Shown here: in pieces, positions 22,274 to 31,237 of the stretch
Layout: the number at the start of each line of letters is the position of its first letter
Position numbering within the stretch: position 1 is the stretch's first letter
NCBI GenBank assembly: GCA_900539225.1
Contig: UQBO01000017.1
Coordinates: 1 to 31,529 of the forward strand
Direction of reading: 5' to 3'
Length of the DNA stretch: 31,529 nt
Source of the DNA: an uncultured Eubacteriales bacterium
GTDB lineage: Bacteria > Bacillota > Clostridia > Tissierellales > Peptoniphilaceae
Made by a program: the position numbers and the translations under genes
The notes under the pieces: generated by a model
What the model was told of the DNA's origin: nothing
Database searches by the model: none
What the model saw: only the letters and a program-made list of their open reading frames with translations

Positions 22274-23367
22274 AGAGTTTAAAGCTTGTAAATTACAGAA
22301 GCTTCTCAAAGTTATATTTGAAGTTTCATCCAAAAAAGAACATAATTTTGGCGAACAATGCCAAGGGCAAATCGAATGTGATAGAGGCGATTTATATGCT
22401 CAGCTTTTTAAAGAGCTTTAGAACTGAGAGAAATGCGGAGCTAATCAAGTTTGGTAATGCATCTGCCTATGCTTCGTTTGAGTACCTTTACAAGGATATT
22501 TTAAATCGGGTCGAGATCACGATCGAGCCCAAGGGCAAGCTCGTCAAGCAAAACGACAAGATGATCAAGAATGCCAAGGAGTACAATCAACGCTTTGAGG
22601 CGGTTCTCTTTGAGCCTTTCGACTTAAACATCTTAAAAGGCGCTCCAGAACTTAGGCGTAAGTACATTGACAGCATATTAACAAGGCTGTCGCCGTCGTA
22701 TCGCGACGAACTACTTAGCTACAATAAAGTGCTTATGAACAGAAACAAGGCACTTAAAATGTACAAGGATAAAAATTCTTTAAAGGCAGTCTTAAAGTCA
22801 TACGATACACAGCTCATCACGCTTGGCGCGGCTCTCGTAGAGAAGAGAAAAACATTTACGGAGAACTTTAACGCCATTTGCAAGGCCATACATATGGACT
22901 TAAGCGGCGGAGACGAATTACTTATCGAGTACAAGACTAATATTGACATAGCGGGTGACATAAAAACGGCTTACGAAAATGCTTTCACTGCCAATCTTGA
23001 CAAGGATATCGAGAGAAAGACGACTGCGCTCGGCCCTCATAGAGATGACTATCCCATAAGCATAGGGGGCAATGAGGCGAGGAAATTTGCTTCGCAAGGC
23101 CAATTAAGAACTGTGATGCTCGCGATGAAGATTGCTGAACTTAAGATGATTAGAAGCTTTAACAAGGATGTGACTCTGCTTTTGGATGACGTTTTTAGTG
23201 AGCTTGACAAAAAAAGAAAGAAATACCTTCTTGATGCTGTGGGTGATATGCAAGTAATATTCACGCTTCAAGACATGGATGATATAAAAGATTTAATTGA
23301 CGATGACTATTTACTTATAAAGTTAGAAACGAATGAAATGATTTACGGAGGAAGAAATGGAAGATAA
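22267..23367 (+). CDS. recF: DNA replication and repair protein RecF
   Basis: A 366-residue SMC-like ATPase that helps load RecA at gapped DNA together with RecO and RecR. Seen: N-terminal LVNYRSF, Walker A region ANNAKGKSN (residues 29-37) in which the first Gly of the GxxxxGK[ST] loop is Ala, the central coiled region, the signature FASQGQLRTVMLAMKIAE (about 277-294) and Walker B LLLDDVFSELD (about 307-317). It overlaps yaaA (7 bases) and gyrB (11 bases), so it lies within a translationally linked run. Confidence 0.96.
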   Translation: MLKSLKLVNYRSFSKLYLKFHPKKNIILANNAKGKSNVIEAIYMLSFLKSFRTERNAELIKFGNASAYASFEYLYKDILNRVEITIEPKGKLVKQNDKMIKNAKEYNQRFEAVLFEPFDLNILKGAPELRRKYIDSILTRLSPSYRDELLSYNKVLMNRNKALKMYKDKNSLKAVLKSYDTQLITLGAALVEKRKTFTENFNAICKAIHMDLSGGDELLIEYKTNIDIAGDIKTAYENAFTANLDKDIERKTTALGPHRDDYPISIGGNEARKFASQGQLRTVMLAMKIAELKMIRSFNKDVTLLLDDVFSELDKKRKKYLLDAVGDMQVIFTLQDMDDIKDLIDDDYLLIKLETNEMIYGGRNGR

Positions 23368-25264
23368 GAATTATAATGCGGGTAGTATTCAGGTCCTTGA
23401 GGGACTAGAACCCGTTAGAAAAAGACCGGGTATGTACATCGGCTCAACTGGCACAAAGGGTCTTCACCACTGCGTTATGGAGGTTATGGATAACTCCATC
23501 GACGAAGTTTTGGCTGGTAGAGCGGATACTGTCAAGGTAGTTATATACAAGGACGGAAGCATATCTATAGAGGACAACGGCTCGGGTATACCGGTTGAAG
23601 TCCATCCAAAAACTGGCAAATCGACTTTGGAGACAGTACTTACTGTTTTGCATGCGGGCGGTAAATTTAACAACGACGCATACAAGGTATCAGGCGGTCT
23701 TCACGGTGTTGGTGTTTCATGCGTTAACGCTCTTAGCGAATGGCTGATAGCGACTGTAAAGCGCTCTGGCCACATATATGAACAACACTTTGCTAGAGGT
23801 AAGGCGCAAGGCGACATACAAGTAGTTGGCGACACAAAAGAATCAGGTACAACAATACAATTCATGCCGGACTCTGAAATTTTTGACACAACTGAATTTT
23901 CTAAAGAAGTTCTAGTTACTAAGTTTAGAGAAGTTGCCTTCCTTAATAAAGGAGTTAGAATTACTTTAATAGACGAGAGAGAAGAAGAGCCACAAGAAGA
24001 AGTTTTTCACTACGAAGGCGGTATCAAGAGCTTTGTTGAGTACATCAACCGCAGTAAAAACGCCATATCTGAAGATATCATCTATTTCGATAAGTCCATG
24101 GAGGACTGCGAGCTAGAGATTGCGATGCAATACACTGACGGATATTCGGAAAACGTTTTAACTTTCGCAAATAACATACACACAACAGAAGGCGGCTACC
24201 ATTTGACTGGTTTTAGAAACGCTTTAACAAGAGCGCTTAATGATTATGGTAGAAAAGCCAACATTATCAAGGAAAAAGAAGATAATCTTTCTGGTGATGA
24301 CGCAAGAGAGGGTTTGACTGCAATTGTCTCAGTTAAGCTTAAAGAGCCACAATTTGAGGGACAAACTAAGTCAAAGCTTGGCAATAGCGAGGTTCAAGGT
24401 ATTGTAAATACTACATGTTATCAAGAACTTATTGATTATTTCGAGCTTCATCCGCAAGAAGGAAAAAAGATTATAGAAAAAGCAATATCTGCGCAAAGGG
24501 CGAGAGAAGCGGCTAGAAAGGCGCGTGACCTATCCAGAGGCAAAAGAAGTGTCTTGGATAACACGACTCTTCCGGGCAAATTGGCGGACTGCCAATCAAA
24601 CGACAACACTGAGACTGAGATCTTCATAGTCGAAGGGGACTCAGCCGGCGGATCAGCTAAGCAAGGCAGGGACAGAAAGTTCCAAGCAATACTTCCACTT
24701 AGAGGTAAAATTCTTAACGTAGAAAAGGCAAGACTAGATAGGATACTTGCTTATGAAGAGATAAAGGCGATGATAACTGCCTTTGGTACAGGTATTGACA
24801 CAGAATTTAACATAGAAAAGCTTAGATACGGCAAAATCATCATCATGACCGATGCCGACGTCGACGGCGCTCACATCAGAACACTTTTACTAACATTCTT
24901 CTTTAGACACATGAGAGAGCTTGTTGACGATGGACACATCTACATCGCTCAGCCACCACTTTATATGGTTAGCAAAAACAGAAAAGAATACTACGTTTAT
25001 GACGATGACGAGCTTGAAGCACTATTAAAAGAGATAGGCAGAGACAACTACACAATTCAGCGTTACAAAGGTCTTGGTGAGATGAACCCTGAACAGCTTT
25101 GGGAGACTACCATGGACCCAGAACACAGAATTTTATTAAGAGTTAATGTTGATGACGCTGTTAACGCCGATGAGATATTCTCCATGCTAATGGGTGACAA
25201 GGTCGAACCGAGAAGAGAATTTATTGAAAAGAACGCAAAATACGCGTCTAACTTAGATATATAA
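23357..25264 (+). CDS. gyrB: DNA gyrase subunit B
   Basis: A 635-residue ATPase subunit of gyrase. Seen: GHKL ATPase motifs with EVMDNSIDE (about 41-49), DNGSGIPV, GGKFNNDAYKVSGGLHGVGVSCVNALS (in pieces) and QTKSKLGN; the Toprim signature EGDSAGGSAKQGRDR, PLRGKILNVEKAR and DADVDGAHI; and the C-terminal RYKGLGEMN and RVNVDDA motifs. Ribosome site GGAGG lies inside the end of recF. It precedes gyrA by 12 bases. Confidence 0.99.
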   Translation: MEDKNYNAGSIQVLEGLEPVRKRPGMYIGSTGTKGLHHCVMEVMDNSIDEVLAGRADTVKVVIYKDGSISIEDNGSGIPVEVHPKTGKSTLETVLTVLHAGGKFNNDAYKVSGGLHGVGVSCVNALSEWLIATVKRSGHIYEQHFARGKAQGDIQVVGDTKESGTTIQFMPDSEIFDTTEFSKEVLVTKFREVAFLNKGVRITLIDEREEEPQEEVFHYEGGIKSFVEYINRSKNAISEDIIYFDKSMEDCELEIAMQYTDGYSENVLTFANNIHTTEGGYHLTGFRNALTRALNDYGRKANIIKEKEDNLSGDDAREGLTAIVSVKLKEPQFEGQTKSKLGNSEVQGIVNTTCYQELIDYFELHPQEGKKIIEKAISAQRAREAARKARDLSRGKRSVLDNTTLPGKLADCQSNDNTETEIFIVEGDSAGGSAKQGRDRKFQAILPLRGKILNVEKARLDRILAYEEIKAMITAFGTGIDTEFNIEKLRYGKIIIMTDADVDGAHIRTLLLTFFFRHMRELVDDGHIYIAQPPLYMVSKNRKEYYVYDDDELEALLKEIGRDNYTIQRYKGLGEMNPEQLWETTMDPEHRILLRVNVDDAVNADEIFSMLMGDKVEPRREFIEKNAKYASNLDI

Positions 25265-25276
25265 TGAGGTAATAAG

Positions 25277-27715
25277 ATGACAGATGAAGTAATTTTAAAA
25301 GATAAACAATTTAAGGATGTCAATGTCGAGCACGAGATGAAGAATAGCTACTTGAGCTATGCGATGAGCGTTATAGTTTCAAGAGCGCTTCCAGACGTAA
25401 GAGACGGTCTAAAACCGGTTCACAGAAGGATACTTTACTCGATGAACGAACTTGGCATCACACCGCAAGGCCAGTACAGAAAATCCGCCAGAGTAGTCGG
25501 AGACGTACTTGGTAAGTACCACCCACACGGTGATACAGCGGTTTACTACGCTATGGTTAGACTTGCGCAAGATTTCAACACAAGATATTTACTAGTTGAT
25601 GGCCACGGTAACTTCGGCTCAGTCGATGGCGATGGCGCTGCTGCGATGCGTTATACTGAAGTAAAGATGACAAAGATTGCCATGGAGATGCTTCGTGACA
25701 TAAACAAAGACACAGTCGATTACATGCTAAATTTCGACGAGACAACAAAGGAGCCAGTTGTGCTTCCATCACGTTTCCCGAATCTTCTTGTTAATGGTTC
25801 ATCAGGTATAGCCGTTGGTATGGCGACAAACATGGCGCCACATAATTTAAAAGAAGTTATAGACGCTTGCATTGCCTACATCGACGACAAGGACATAGAT
25901 GTCGAAGGACTTATGAAGTACATCAAGGGACCGGACTTTCCTACAGGCGCTCTTATCATGGGTAAAGACGGCATAAAAGAAGCCTACAGCACAGGAAGGG
26001 GCCGTATTTTACAAAGAGCACTTTGTGAGATAGAAGAGAAAAAGGGCAGAGAAAAGATCATAGTTAGAGAGCTGCCTTATCAAGTAAATAAAGCAAAACT
26101 TATACAAAAGATAGCCGAACTTGTTAGAGATAAAAAAATCGAAGGCATATCAGACATCAGAGACGAGTCCGATAGAGATGGCTTAAGAGTAGTTATAGAC
26201 ATAAAGCGTGATCAAAGCGCAAACATTGTCCTAAACAATTTATATAAGTTAACACAAATGCAAAATACTTTCGGTATAATCAATCTAGCACTTGTCAATG
26301 GCGAGCCAAAGGTACTTACACTAAAAGAACTTATCGAATACTACATCATGCACCAATACGAGATCATCACTCGCAGAACACGCTATGACCTTGCAAAAGC
26401 AGAGGCTAGAGCGCACATCGTAGAGGGTCTACGTATTGCACTTGACCATATCGATGAAATAATCAAGGTAATCAGAGGCTCAAAAGATGACAAGACAGCT
26501 ATTAATGAGCTGATGACTAGATTTAAGCTATCTGAAATCCAAGCAAATGCCATCTTGGAGATGAGACTTAAGAGATTAACAGGACTTGAAAGAGACAAGC
26601 TTGAAGAAGAATATCTAGAACTAATAAAATTAATTAATCAATATAAAGAAATACTTGGCTCAGAAAGACTTATCTACGGCATAATCAAAGATGAGCTTAT
26701 AGAGATAAGAGACAAGTACCAAGATTTAAGAAGAACAAGAATCATGCCAGACCCAGGCGAGATCGATACCATAGACATGATAGAGGATGAAGACGTTGTA
26801 ATCACTCTAACACACTTTGGTTATATCAAGCGTATGCCAGAGGGCGCATACAAGATGCAAAAGAGAGGCGGCAGAGGCGTTCAAGGCATGCAAAGACGTG
26901 AAGAGGACTTCGTTGAAGACATCTACGTAGTATCAACTCATGACGATTTACTTTTCTTCACAGACAAGGGCAGAATTTATTCACTAAAAGCCTACGAGAT
27001 ACCAGAAAGTTCGCGTCAAGCAAGAGGACTTGCCATAGTAAACCTTGTTCAGCTTGAAAAAGATGAGAAGATCTCAGCCATCATCCCACTTAAGAAAGAT
27101 GAGGAAGGCGGCTACTTATCAATGCTTACAGAAAAAGGTATATATAAGAGAACTAGCCTTGACGAGTTCAAAAACATCAGTAAGAGAGGACTTAAGGCGA
27201 TAAATCTTAAGGACGATGACAAGGTTATAGGCGTTAGAAGAACTTCAGGCGATGAGAAGATTGCCTGCGTTACAAAACAAGGTAAAATACTTATATTTGA
27301 TGAAAAAACTACTAGAGCCATGTCAAGAACAGCGATGGGCGTTATTGCGATGAAGCTAAATAAAGACGACAGCATAGTCTCAATCGAAGTCGCTAGAAAG
27401 GACACATCCCTACTTATGATCACTGAACACGGCTATGGAAAGAAGACAGCCTTTGAGGAATTTAAGGTACAAGCTAGAAATGGTAAGGGCATGATCTGCT
27501 ACAAAGTCACTCAAAAGACAGGACCTATAGTTGTTGCAAAATCTGTAGAAGAAGAAGACGAGATCATGATTATCTCACTTAAGGGAGTTATTATCAGAAT
27601 AGACAGTGACAGTATAAGTGAATTAGGAAGAAACACACAAGGAGTTATACTTATGAAGCAAGCGGACGATAAAGTTGCCAGCGCATCAAAGTTTGTCTCC
27701 TCAGTTGAAGAATAG
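25277..27715 (+). CDS. gyrA: DNA gyrase subunit A
   Basis: An 812-residue DNA-cleavage subunit. Seen: N-terminal SYLSYAMSVIVSRALPDVRDGLKPVHRR (in pieces), the quinolone-binding region HPHGDTAVYYAMVRLAQDF, the active-site Tyr in AAMRYTEV, coiled-coil arms, and the C-terminal beta-pinwheel with the GyrA box QKRGGRGVQG that identifies gyrase rather than topoisomerase IV. In the quinolone region the E. coli Ser83 position is Thr and the Asp87 position is Tyr. It is followed 25 bases later by rsbV without a terminator. Confidence 0.99.
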   Translation: MTDEVILKDKQFKDVNVEHEMKNSYLSYAMSVIVSRALPDVRDGLKPVHRRILYSMNELGITPQGQYRKSARVVGDVLGKYHPHGDTAVYYAMVRLAQDFNTRYLLVDGHGNFGSVDGDGAAAMRYTEVKMTKIAMEMLRDINKDTVDYMLNFDETTKEPVVLPSRFPNLLVNGSSGIAVGMATNMAPHNLKEVIDACIAYIDDKDIDVEGLMKYIKGPDFPTGALIMGKDGIKEAYSTGRGRILQRALCEIEEKKGREKIIVRELPYQVNKAKLIQKIAELVRDKKIEGISDIRDESDRDGLRVVIDIKRDQSANIVLNNLYKLTQMQNTFGIINLALVNGEPKVLTLKELIEYYIMHQYEIITRRTRYDLAKAEARAHIVEGLRIALDHIDEIIKVIRGSKDDKTAINELMTRFKLSEIQANAILEMRLKRLTGLERDKLEEEYLELIKLINQYKEILGSERLIYGIIKDELIEIRDKYQDLRRTRIMPDPGEIDTIDMIEDEDVVITLTHFGYIKRMPEGAYKMQKRGGRGVQGMQRREEDFVEDIYVVSTHDDLLFFTDKGRIYSLKAYEIPESSRQARGLAIVNLVQLEKDEKISAIIPLKKDEEGGYLSMLTEKGIYKRTSLDEFKNISKRGLKAINLKDDDKVIGVRRTSGDEKIACVTKQGKILIFDEKTTRAMSRTAMGVIAMKLNKDDSIVSIEVARKDTSLLMITEHGYGKKTAFEEFKVQARNGKGMICYKVTQKTGPIVVAKSVEEEDEIMIISLKGVIIRIDSDSISELGRNTQGVILMKQADDKVASASKFVSSVEE

Positions 27716-27740
27716 AATATTAGAAGGATAGGAGGTTTAT

Positions 27741-28055
27741 ATGTTTGATTTAAACTTAATCGATGAAGGAGATCACTACCTAATCGAGCTAATAGGCGAC
27801 CTAGACATATATAACAACAAAAAATTTAAAGAAAAATTAGCCGACATCTACGAAGACCTTGATAAGGATCTAGTTGTCGACTGCTCAAAGCTTGAATACA
27901 TCGACTCAACAGGCCTTGGTAGCTTTATAAGTCTATTAAAATTAACAAGAGACGAAGAAAAAGAAATTACAGTGAAAAATCTAAAGAAAAACATCAAAAA
28001 AGTATTCAAAATTACCGATTTAGATAAATTATTTAACATAGGAGACGAAGAATGA
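27741..28055 (+). CDS. rsbV: STAS-domain anti-sigma factor antagonist (RsbV/SpoIIAA-like)
   Basis: A 104-residue STAS protein. In partner switching the dephosphorylated form binds the anti-sigma factor and frees the sigma factor. The phospho-acceptor motif YIDSTGLGSF is intact, with Ser56 in the exact position of Bacillus RsbV Ser56. Ribosome site AGGAGG lies 7 bases upstream. The stop overlaps the start of the next gene (ATGA). No phosphatase of the RsbU/P or SpoIIE type is in the window. The symbol is given by similarity; SpoIIAA-like is an alternative. Confidence 0.85.
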   Translation: MFDLNLIDEGDHYLIELIGDLDIYNNKKFKEKLADIYEDLDKDLVVDCSKLEYIDSTGLGSFISLLKLTRDEEKEITVKNLKKNIKKVFKITDLDKLFNIGDEE

Positions 28056-28387
28056 TATTTACATTCGATATAGAAAACCAGGAAAATTATCTTTCTATGT
28101 TTAGGCTCCTTGTCAGCAAGGTCATGGCAGAGGAAAATTACAAATTTGACGAGATAGAAGATACAAAAGTAGCCGTTGGCGAGATGGCTCTTATTGCTCA
28201 TGCCATCAACAAAGACAGGCTAAAGATGGATATCAAACTCAAAGAAAAGTCGATGATCATCACCATCTATCTAGATAAGTATCCAGAGGACGAGGCCTTC
28301 GAGATGAACTTTGACATCATAAATGCTTTATCAGAGGCCATGCTTAAACAGGACGATAGAATTGAGATCATAAGGACAAGACCATGA
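28052..28387 (+). CDS. rsbW: Degenerate anti-sigma factor of the RsbW/SpoIIAB type
   Basis: A 111-residue protein between an STAS antagonist and a sigma factor, the place of an anti-sigma kinase. Its first half matches RsbW closely: Y-K-F-DEIEDTKVAVGE at residues 30-44 parallels the Bacillus helix leading to the N box. After Glu44, however, the ATP-binding Asn (E-x-x-x-N) is Ile48, the G1 box (D-x-G-x-[GS]-F) is replaced by LDKYPEDEAF, the G2 Gly-rich loop is absent, and the protein is about 30-50 residues shorter than usual. ATP binding and kinase activity are therefore doubtful. ATGA overlaps join it to both neighbours. It may act as a non-enzymatic anti-sigma factor; that is inference. Confidence 0.7.
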   Translation: MIFTFDIENQENYLSMFRLLVSKVMAEENYKFDEIEDTKVAVGEMALIAHAINKDRLKMDIKLKEKSMIITIYLDKYPEDEAFEMNFDIINALSEAMLKQDDRIEIIRTRP

Positions 28388-29142
28388 CAAAGGCGAAGAA
28401 GAAAGACGACATTCAAGAGCTTTTTGAAGAGTACGCAAAGACGCACGATCAGGCGCTGAGAGATAAACTCATCGAAAAAAATCTATATATAGCCGAGATA
28501 CTCGCAAAGAAATTTATAGGTAAGGGCATAGATTATGACGACATCTTTCAGATAGCCTCGCTTGGACTGATACTCGCAGTCGAAAGATACGAGCCAAGCC
28601 GCGGATTTAAGTTCTCTAGCTTCGCTACGCCTACAATCCTAGGCGAGATCAAAAGATATTTCAGAGACAAAGGCTGGACAATCAAGGTGCCACGCCGCGT
28701 TCAAGAGAATACGAAAAAAGTTAAAGATGCCTACCATCATTTGAGTGTGGTCAATGGTGAAGTACCTACAGTTAAGGAGATTGCTGATTATCTAGGCATT
28801 GACACGGACGAAGTTTTGCTTGCGATGGATGCAGGCAAAGTTTATACACCGCAGTCGATTGATTACGAGATAGGTACAGATGACAAAAAGACAGCACTTT
28901 CAGACATCATAGGCGATGACGACCAAAGCTTTAAAGACTTTGAAGATAGAGAGCAGCTCGATAGTTTGATGAAAAATCTTTCAAATACCGAAAAAGAGAT
29001 AGTTAGAAAGAGATTCTTCGAGCAAAAAACACAGCTAGAGATAGCAAACGAGCTGGGCCTATCACAGATGAGCGTTTCGCGTATAGAGAAAAAAGCGCTT
29101 AAAGAGATCAAAAAACATGCTAAAAGGGAGGACTTTTATTGA
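28384..29142 (+). CDS. sigB: RNA polymerase sigma factor, SigB/SigF/SigG family
   Basis: A 252-residue group 3 sigma-70 factor. Seen: region 2 with DYDDIFQIASLGLILAVERYEPSRGFKFSSFATP (in pieces; core binding and -10 recognition), GEIKRYFRDKGWTIKVPRR linking to region 3, and region 4 with TEKEIVRKRFFEQKTQLEIANELGLSQMSVSRIEKKAL (in pieces; -35 helix-turn-helix). Adjacent rsbV and rsbW-like genes indicate control by partner switching, as for general-stress SigB or sporulation SigF. No sporulation genes are in the window to favour SigF. The start overlaps rsbW (ATGA), and the stop overlaps lplA. Confidence 0.9.
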   Translation: MTKAKKKDDIQELFEEYAKTHDQALRDKLIEKNLYIAEILAKKFIGKGIDYDDIFQIASLGLILAVERYEPSRGFKFSSFATPTILGEIKRYFRDKGWTIKVPRRVQENTKKVKDAYHHLSVVNGEVPTVKEIADYLGIDTDEVLLAMDAGKVYTPQSIDYEIGTDDKKTALSDIIGDDDQSFKDFEDREQLDSLMKNLSNTEKEIVRKRFFEQKTQLEIANELGLSQMSVSRIEKKALKEIKKHAKREDFY

Positions 29143-30122
29143 TATTCATAGACAACCAATCCCGAGACGGCGCGTATAATCACGCACTCGAAGAGTATTT
29201 AATCAAAAATTTAAAAAGAGAGCTGTTCATGATTTGGCAAAATGACAACACAGTTTTGTTAGGCAGAAATCAAAATCCATACAAAGAAGTAAACTGGGAT
29301 TATATGAACGAGACCCAAGCAAAGCTAGTTAGAAGGCCATCAGGAGGCGGCTGCATCTATACAGATAAAAACATCGTGCAGTACACCATAATCACGAAAA
29401 AAGAAGAAGACTCCCTAAGGAAATTCACCGAGCCAGTCGTAAATTATCTAAACGAAAAAGGCGTAAAAGCAGAATTCACCGGCAGAAACGACATCATCGT
29501 AGATGGCAGAAAAATTTCCGGCAACGCACAGTACAAAGACAGAGAGCTCATGATACACCACGGAAGCATTATTTATCAGGATAGCTCCATTGACATAGGA
29601 AAACTCTTGACACCAGCAAAGCTAAAACTTGCGAAGAAGTCATTAACAAGCGTAAAGAGCCGCATCACAAGCCTTAAATCAATGATGAATATGGATATAG
29701 CCATGTTTATAGAAGAGCTAAAAAATTATATCAAGAACTATTATCATATAAATGAAAATTACGTTTTGAGCGCAGACGAGCTAGAAAAAGTAGAAGAAAT
29801 CAGAAAAAATAAATATGCAAACGATGAGTGGACCTACGGCCGCTACGGAAAATTCGATAAAGTGCACTCATTTATGAACGACGCTTGCGTGATGGATATC
29901 TATTTGAAAGAAAAAAATAATCTAATAGAAGACATCCGCATAGATGGCGACTATTTCGGCGAAAAAGCCAAAGAAGAGCTAGAAGGCTTGTTTAAGGGCG
30001 TAAAATTAGAAAAAGATGATTTAATTGGGGCACTCTCGGGTATTGATATGAGTGAATACATCGAGGGCATCACAAAAGATGAACTTGCAGAAAATATTTT
30101 AAAAACGAAATCAGGTGATTAA
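29139..30122 (+). CDS. lplA: Lipoate-protein ligase A
   Basis: A 327-residue ligase that activates free lipoate (or octanoate) with ATP and attaches it to lipoyl domains such as those of glycine cleavage H protein or 2-oxoacid dehydrogenases. Seen: VLLGRNQNP, the lipoate-binding motif RRPSGGGCIYTD (about 67-78), the Lys in SGNAQYKDRELMIHHGSI (about 130-147), and the C-terminal accessory domain. The start is TTG at 29139, overlapping the sigB stop (TTGA) and preceded by a strong GGGAGG site; no ATG is better placed. lipA starts immediately after the stop. Confidence 0.93.
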   Translation: MIFIDNQSRDGAYNHALEEYLIKNLKRELFMIWQNDNTVLLGRNQNPYKEVNWDYMNETQAKLVRRPSGGGCIYTDKNIVQYTIITKKEEDSLRKFTEPVVNYLNEKGVKAEFTGRNDIIVDGRKISGNAQYKDRELMIHHGSIIYQDSSIDIGKLLTPAKLKLAKKSLTSVKSRITSLKSMMNMDIAMFIEELKNYIKNYYHINENYVLSADELEKVEEIRKNKYANDEWTYGRYGKFDKVHSFMNDACVMDIYLKEKNNLIEDIRIDGDYFGEKAKEELEGLFKGVKLEKDDLIGALSGIDMSEYIEGITKDELAENILKTKSGD

Positions 30123-30980
30123 ATGCAAGAGAGAAATTATATAAGAAAGCCAGATTGGCTAAGAATAAAGGTTACAGGCGATAAGAACAACGACGAGATC
30201 GAGCACATGCTAAAAGATCTAAAGCTAAACACCGTTTGTAAAGAGGCAAATTGCCCGAACAAGATGGAGTGCTACAAATCTAGAACAGCGACATTCATGA
30301 TACTTGGGGAGAATTGTACACGTAATTGCAGATATTGCAACGTTACTACGAAGAGGCCAGAAGAAGTCGATCCGCATGAACCAGAAAATTTGGCGAAAGC
30401 AGTGAAGATACTTGGACTAAGGCACGCAGTTATTACCTCAGTTACAAGAGATGACCTTGCCGATGAAGGCGCCACACAGTTTAGAGACGTAATCAGATGG
30501 GTTAGAAAATTAAATCCAGAAACAACAGTCGAAGTTTTGATACCAGATATGCACGCGAAAAAAGAGCTTCTTGACATAGTCATGGACGTGAAGCCAGATA
30601 TATTAAACCACAATATAGAGACCATAGAGAGACTCTTCCCAGAAGTGCGTAAAGAAGGAAGCTTCAAAAACTCCGTCGAAGTCATTAAGTACGCCAAAGA
30701 GAAGGGCCTTAAGACAAAGTCGGGATTTATGGTAGGATTAGGCGAGACAAAAGAAGAAGTACTTGCCTTAATCAAAGAGCTTTACGAAGCAGGCTGCGAT
30801 TATATTACCATAGGACAATATTTGAGACCAAGCCTTAAGCACTATGAGGTTAAGAGATATGTCCATCCGGATGAGTTTAAAGAGTATGAGACTTATGCAC
30901 TAAGTATTGGAATAAAGAAGATAGCTTCGGGACCATTTGTCCGCAGTAGCTATCGTGCTGCAGATATGATAGAGAAATAA
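30123..30980 (+). CDS. lipA: Lipoyl synthase
   Basis: A 285-residue radical-SAM enzyme that inserts two sulphurs into protein-bound octanoate. Both iron-sulphur clusters are visible: the auxiliary cluster CX4CX5C at Cys39, Cys44 and Cys50, and the radical-SAM motif CX3CX2C at Cys65, Cys69 and Cys72. The C-terminal RSSY motif that supplies the auxiliary cluster's serine ligand is also present. The ATG abuts the lplA stop (TAAATG), so translation is coupled. The pair suggests both scavenging and maturation of lipoyl groups; no lipB is in the window, so LplA might load octanoate for LipA. Confidence 0.97.
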   Translation: MQERNYIRKPDWLRIKVTGDKNNDEIEHMLKDLKLNTVCKEANCPNKMECYKSRTATFMILGENCTRNCRYCNVTTKRPEEVDPHEPENLAKAVKILGLRHAVITSVTRDDLADEGATQFRDVIRWVRKLNPETTVEVLIPDMHAKKELLDIVMDVKPDILNHNIETIERLFPEVRKEGSFKNSVEVIKYAKEKGLKTKSGFMVGLGETKEEVLALIKELYEAGCDYITIGQYLRPSLKHYEVKRYVHPDEFKEYETYALSIGIKKIASGPFVRSSYRAADMIEK

Positions 30981-30986
30981 AGCAAA

Positions 30987-31050
30987 AAAAGAAAATTTAT
31001 TCACATAAATTTTCTTGCGCTTCAAAATGCTTGCGCATTTTAAATCTAAA
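30987..31050. repeat. 64-bp double-hairpin dispersed repeat, copy 2
   Basis: Hairpins GAAAATTTA (30991-30999) / TAAATTTTC (31006-31014) and AAAATGC (31024-31030) / GCATTTT (31035-31041). It is the same 64 bases as 4287-4350 with five differences. It begins 6 bases past the lipA stop. Confidence 0.8.
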
Positions 31051-31085
31051 TGGATATAGATTAATTTCTATATCCATTTTTCTAT
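31047..31085 (+). terminator. Intrinsic terminator after lipA
   Basis: Perfect 11-bp stem ATGGATATAGA (31050-31060) / TCTATATCCAT (31067-31077) with a 6-nt loop, followed by a short T-run. It is the first clear terminator after dnaN on this strand, so it may close the whole dnaN-lipA run. Confidence 0.75.
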
Positions 31086-31237
31086 GTCTATCGCTCGGCG
31101 TATGTCAAACTCCCGACATTTCTATAGCGCCCGTCATACGATTAGTAATTTTACTATATCAAACGCCCGTCAAATGATAAACATATTTTTCATTTCTCTT
31201 CTATCTATATATAGGGGCAAACTTATATATAAGGGGA

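Noticed and set aside
30272..30775. Minus-strand 167-residue ORF
   Set aside because: Antisense shadow of lipA, whose cluster-binding cysteines and position are unambiguous.
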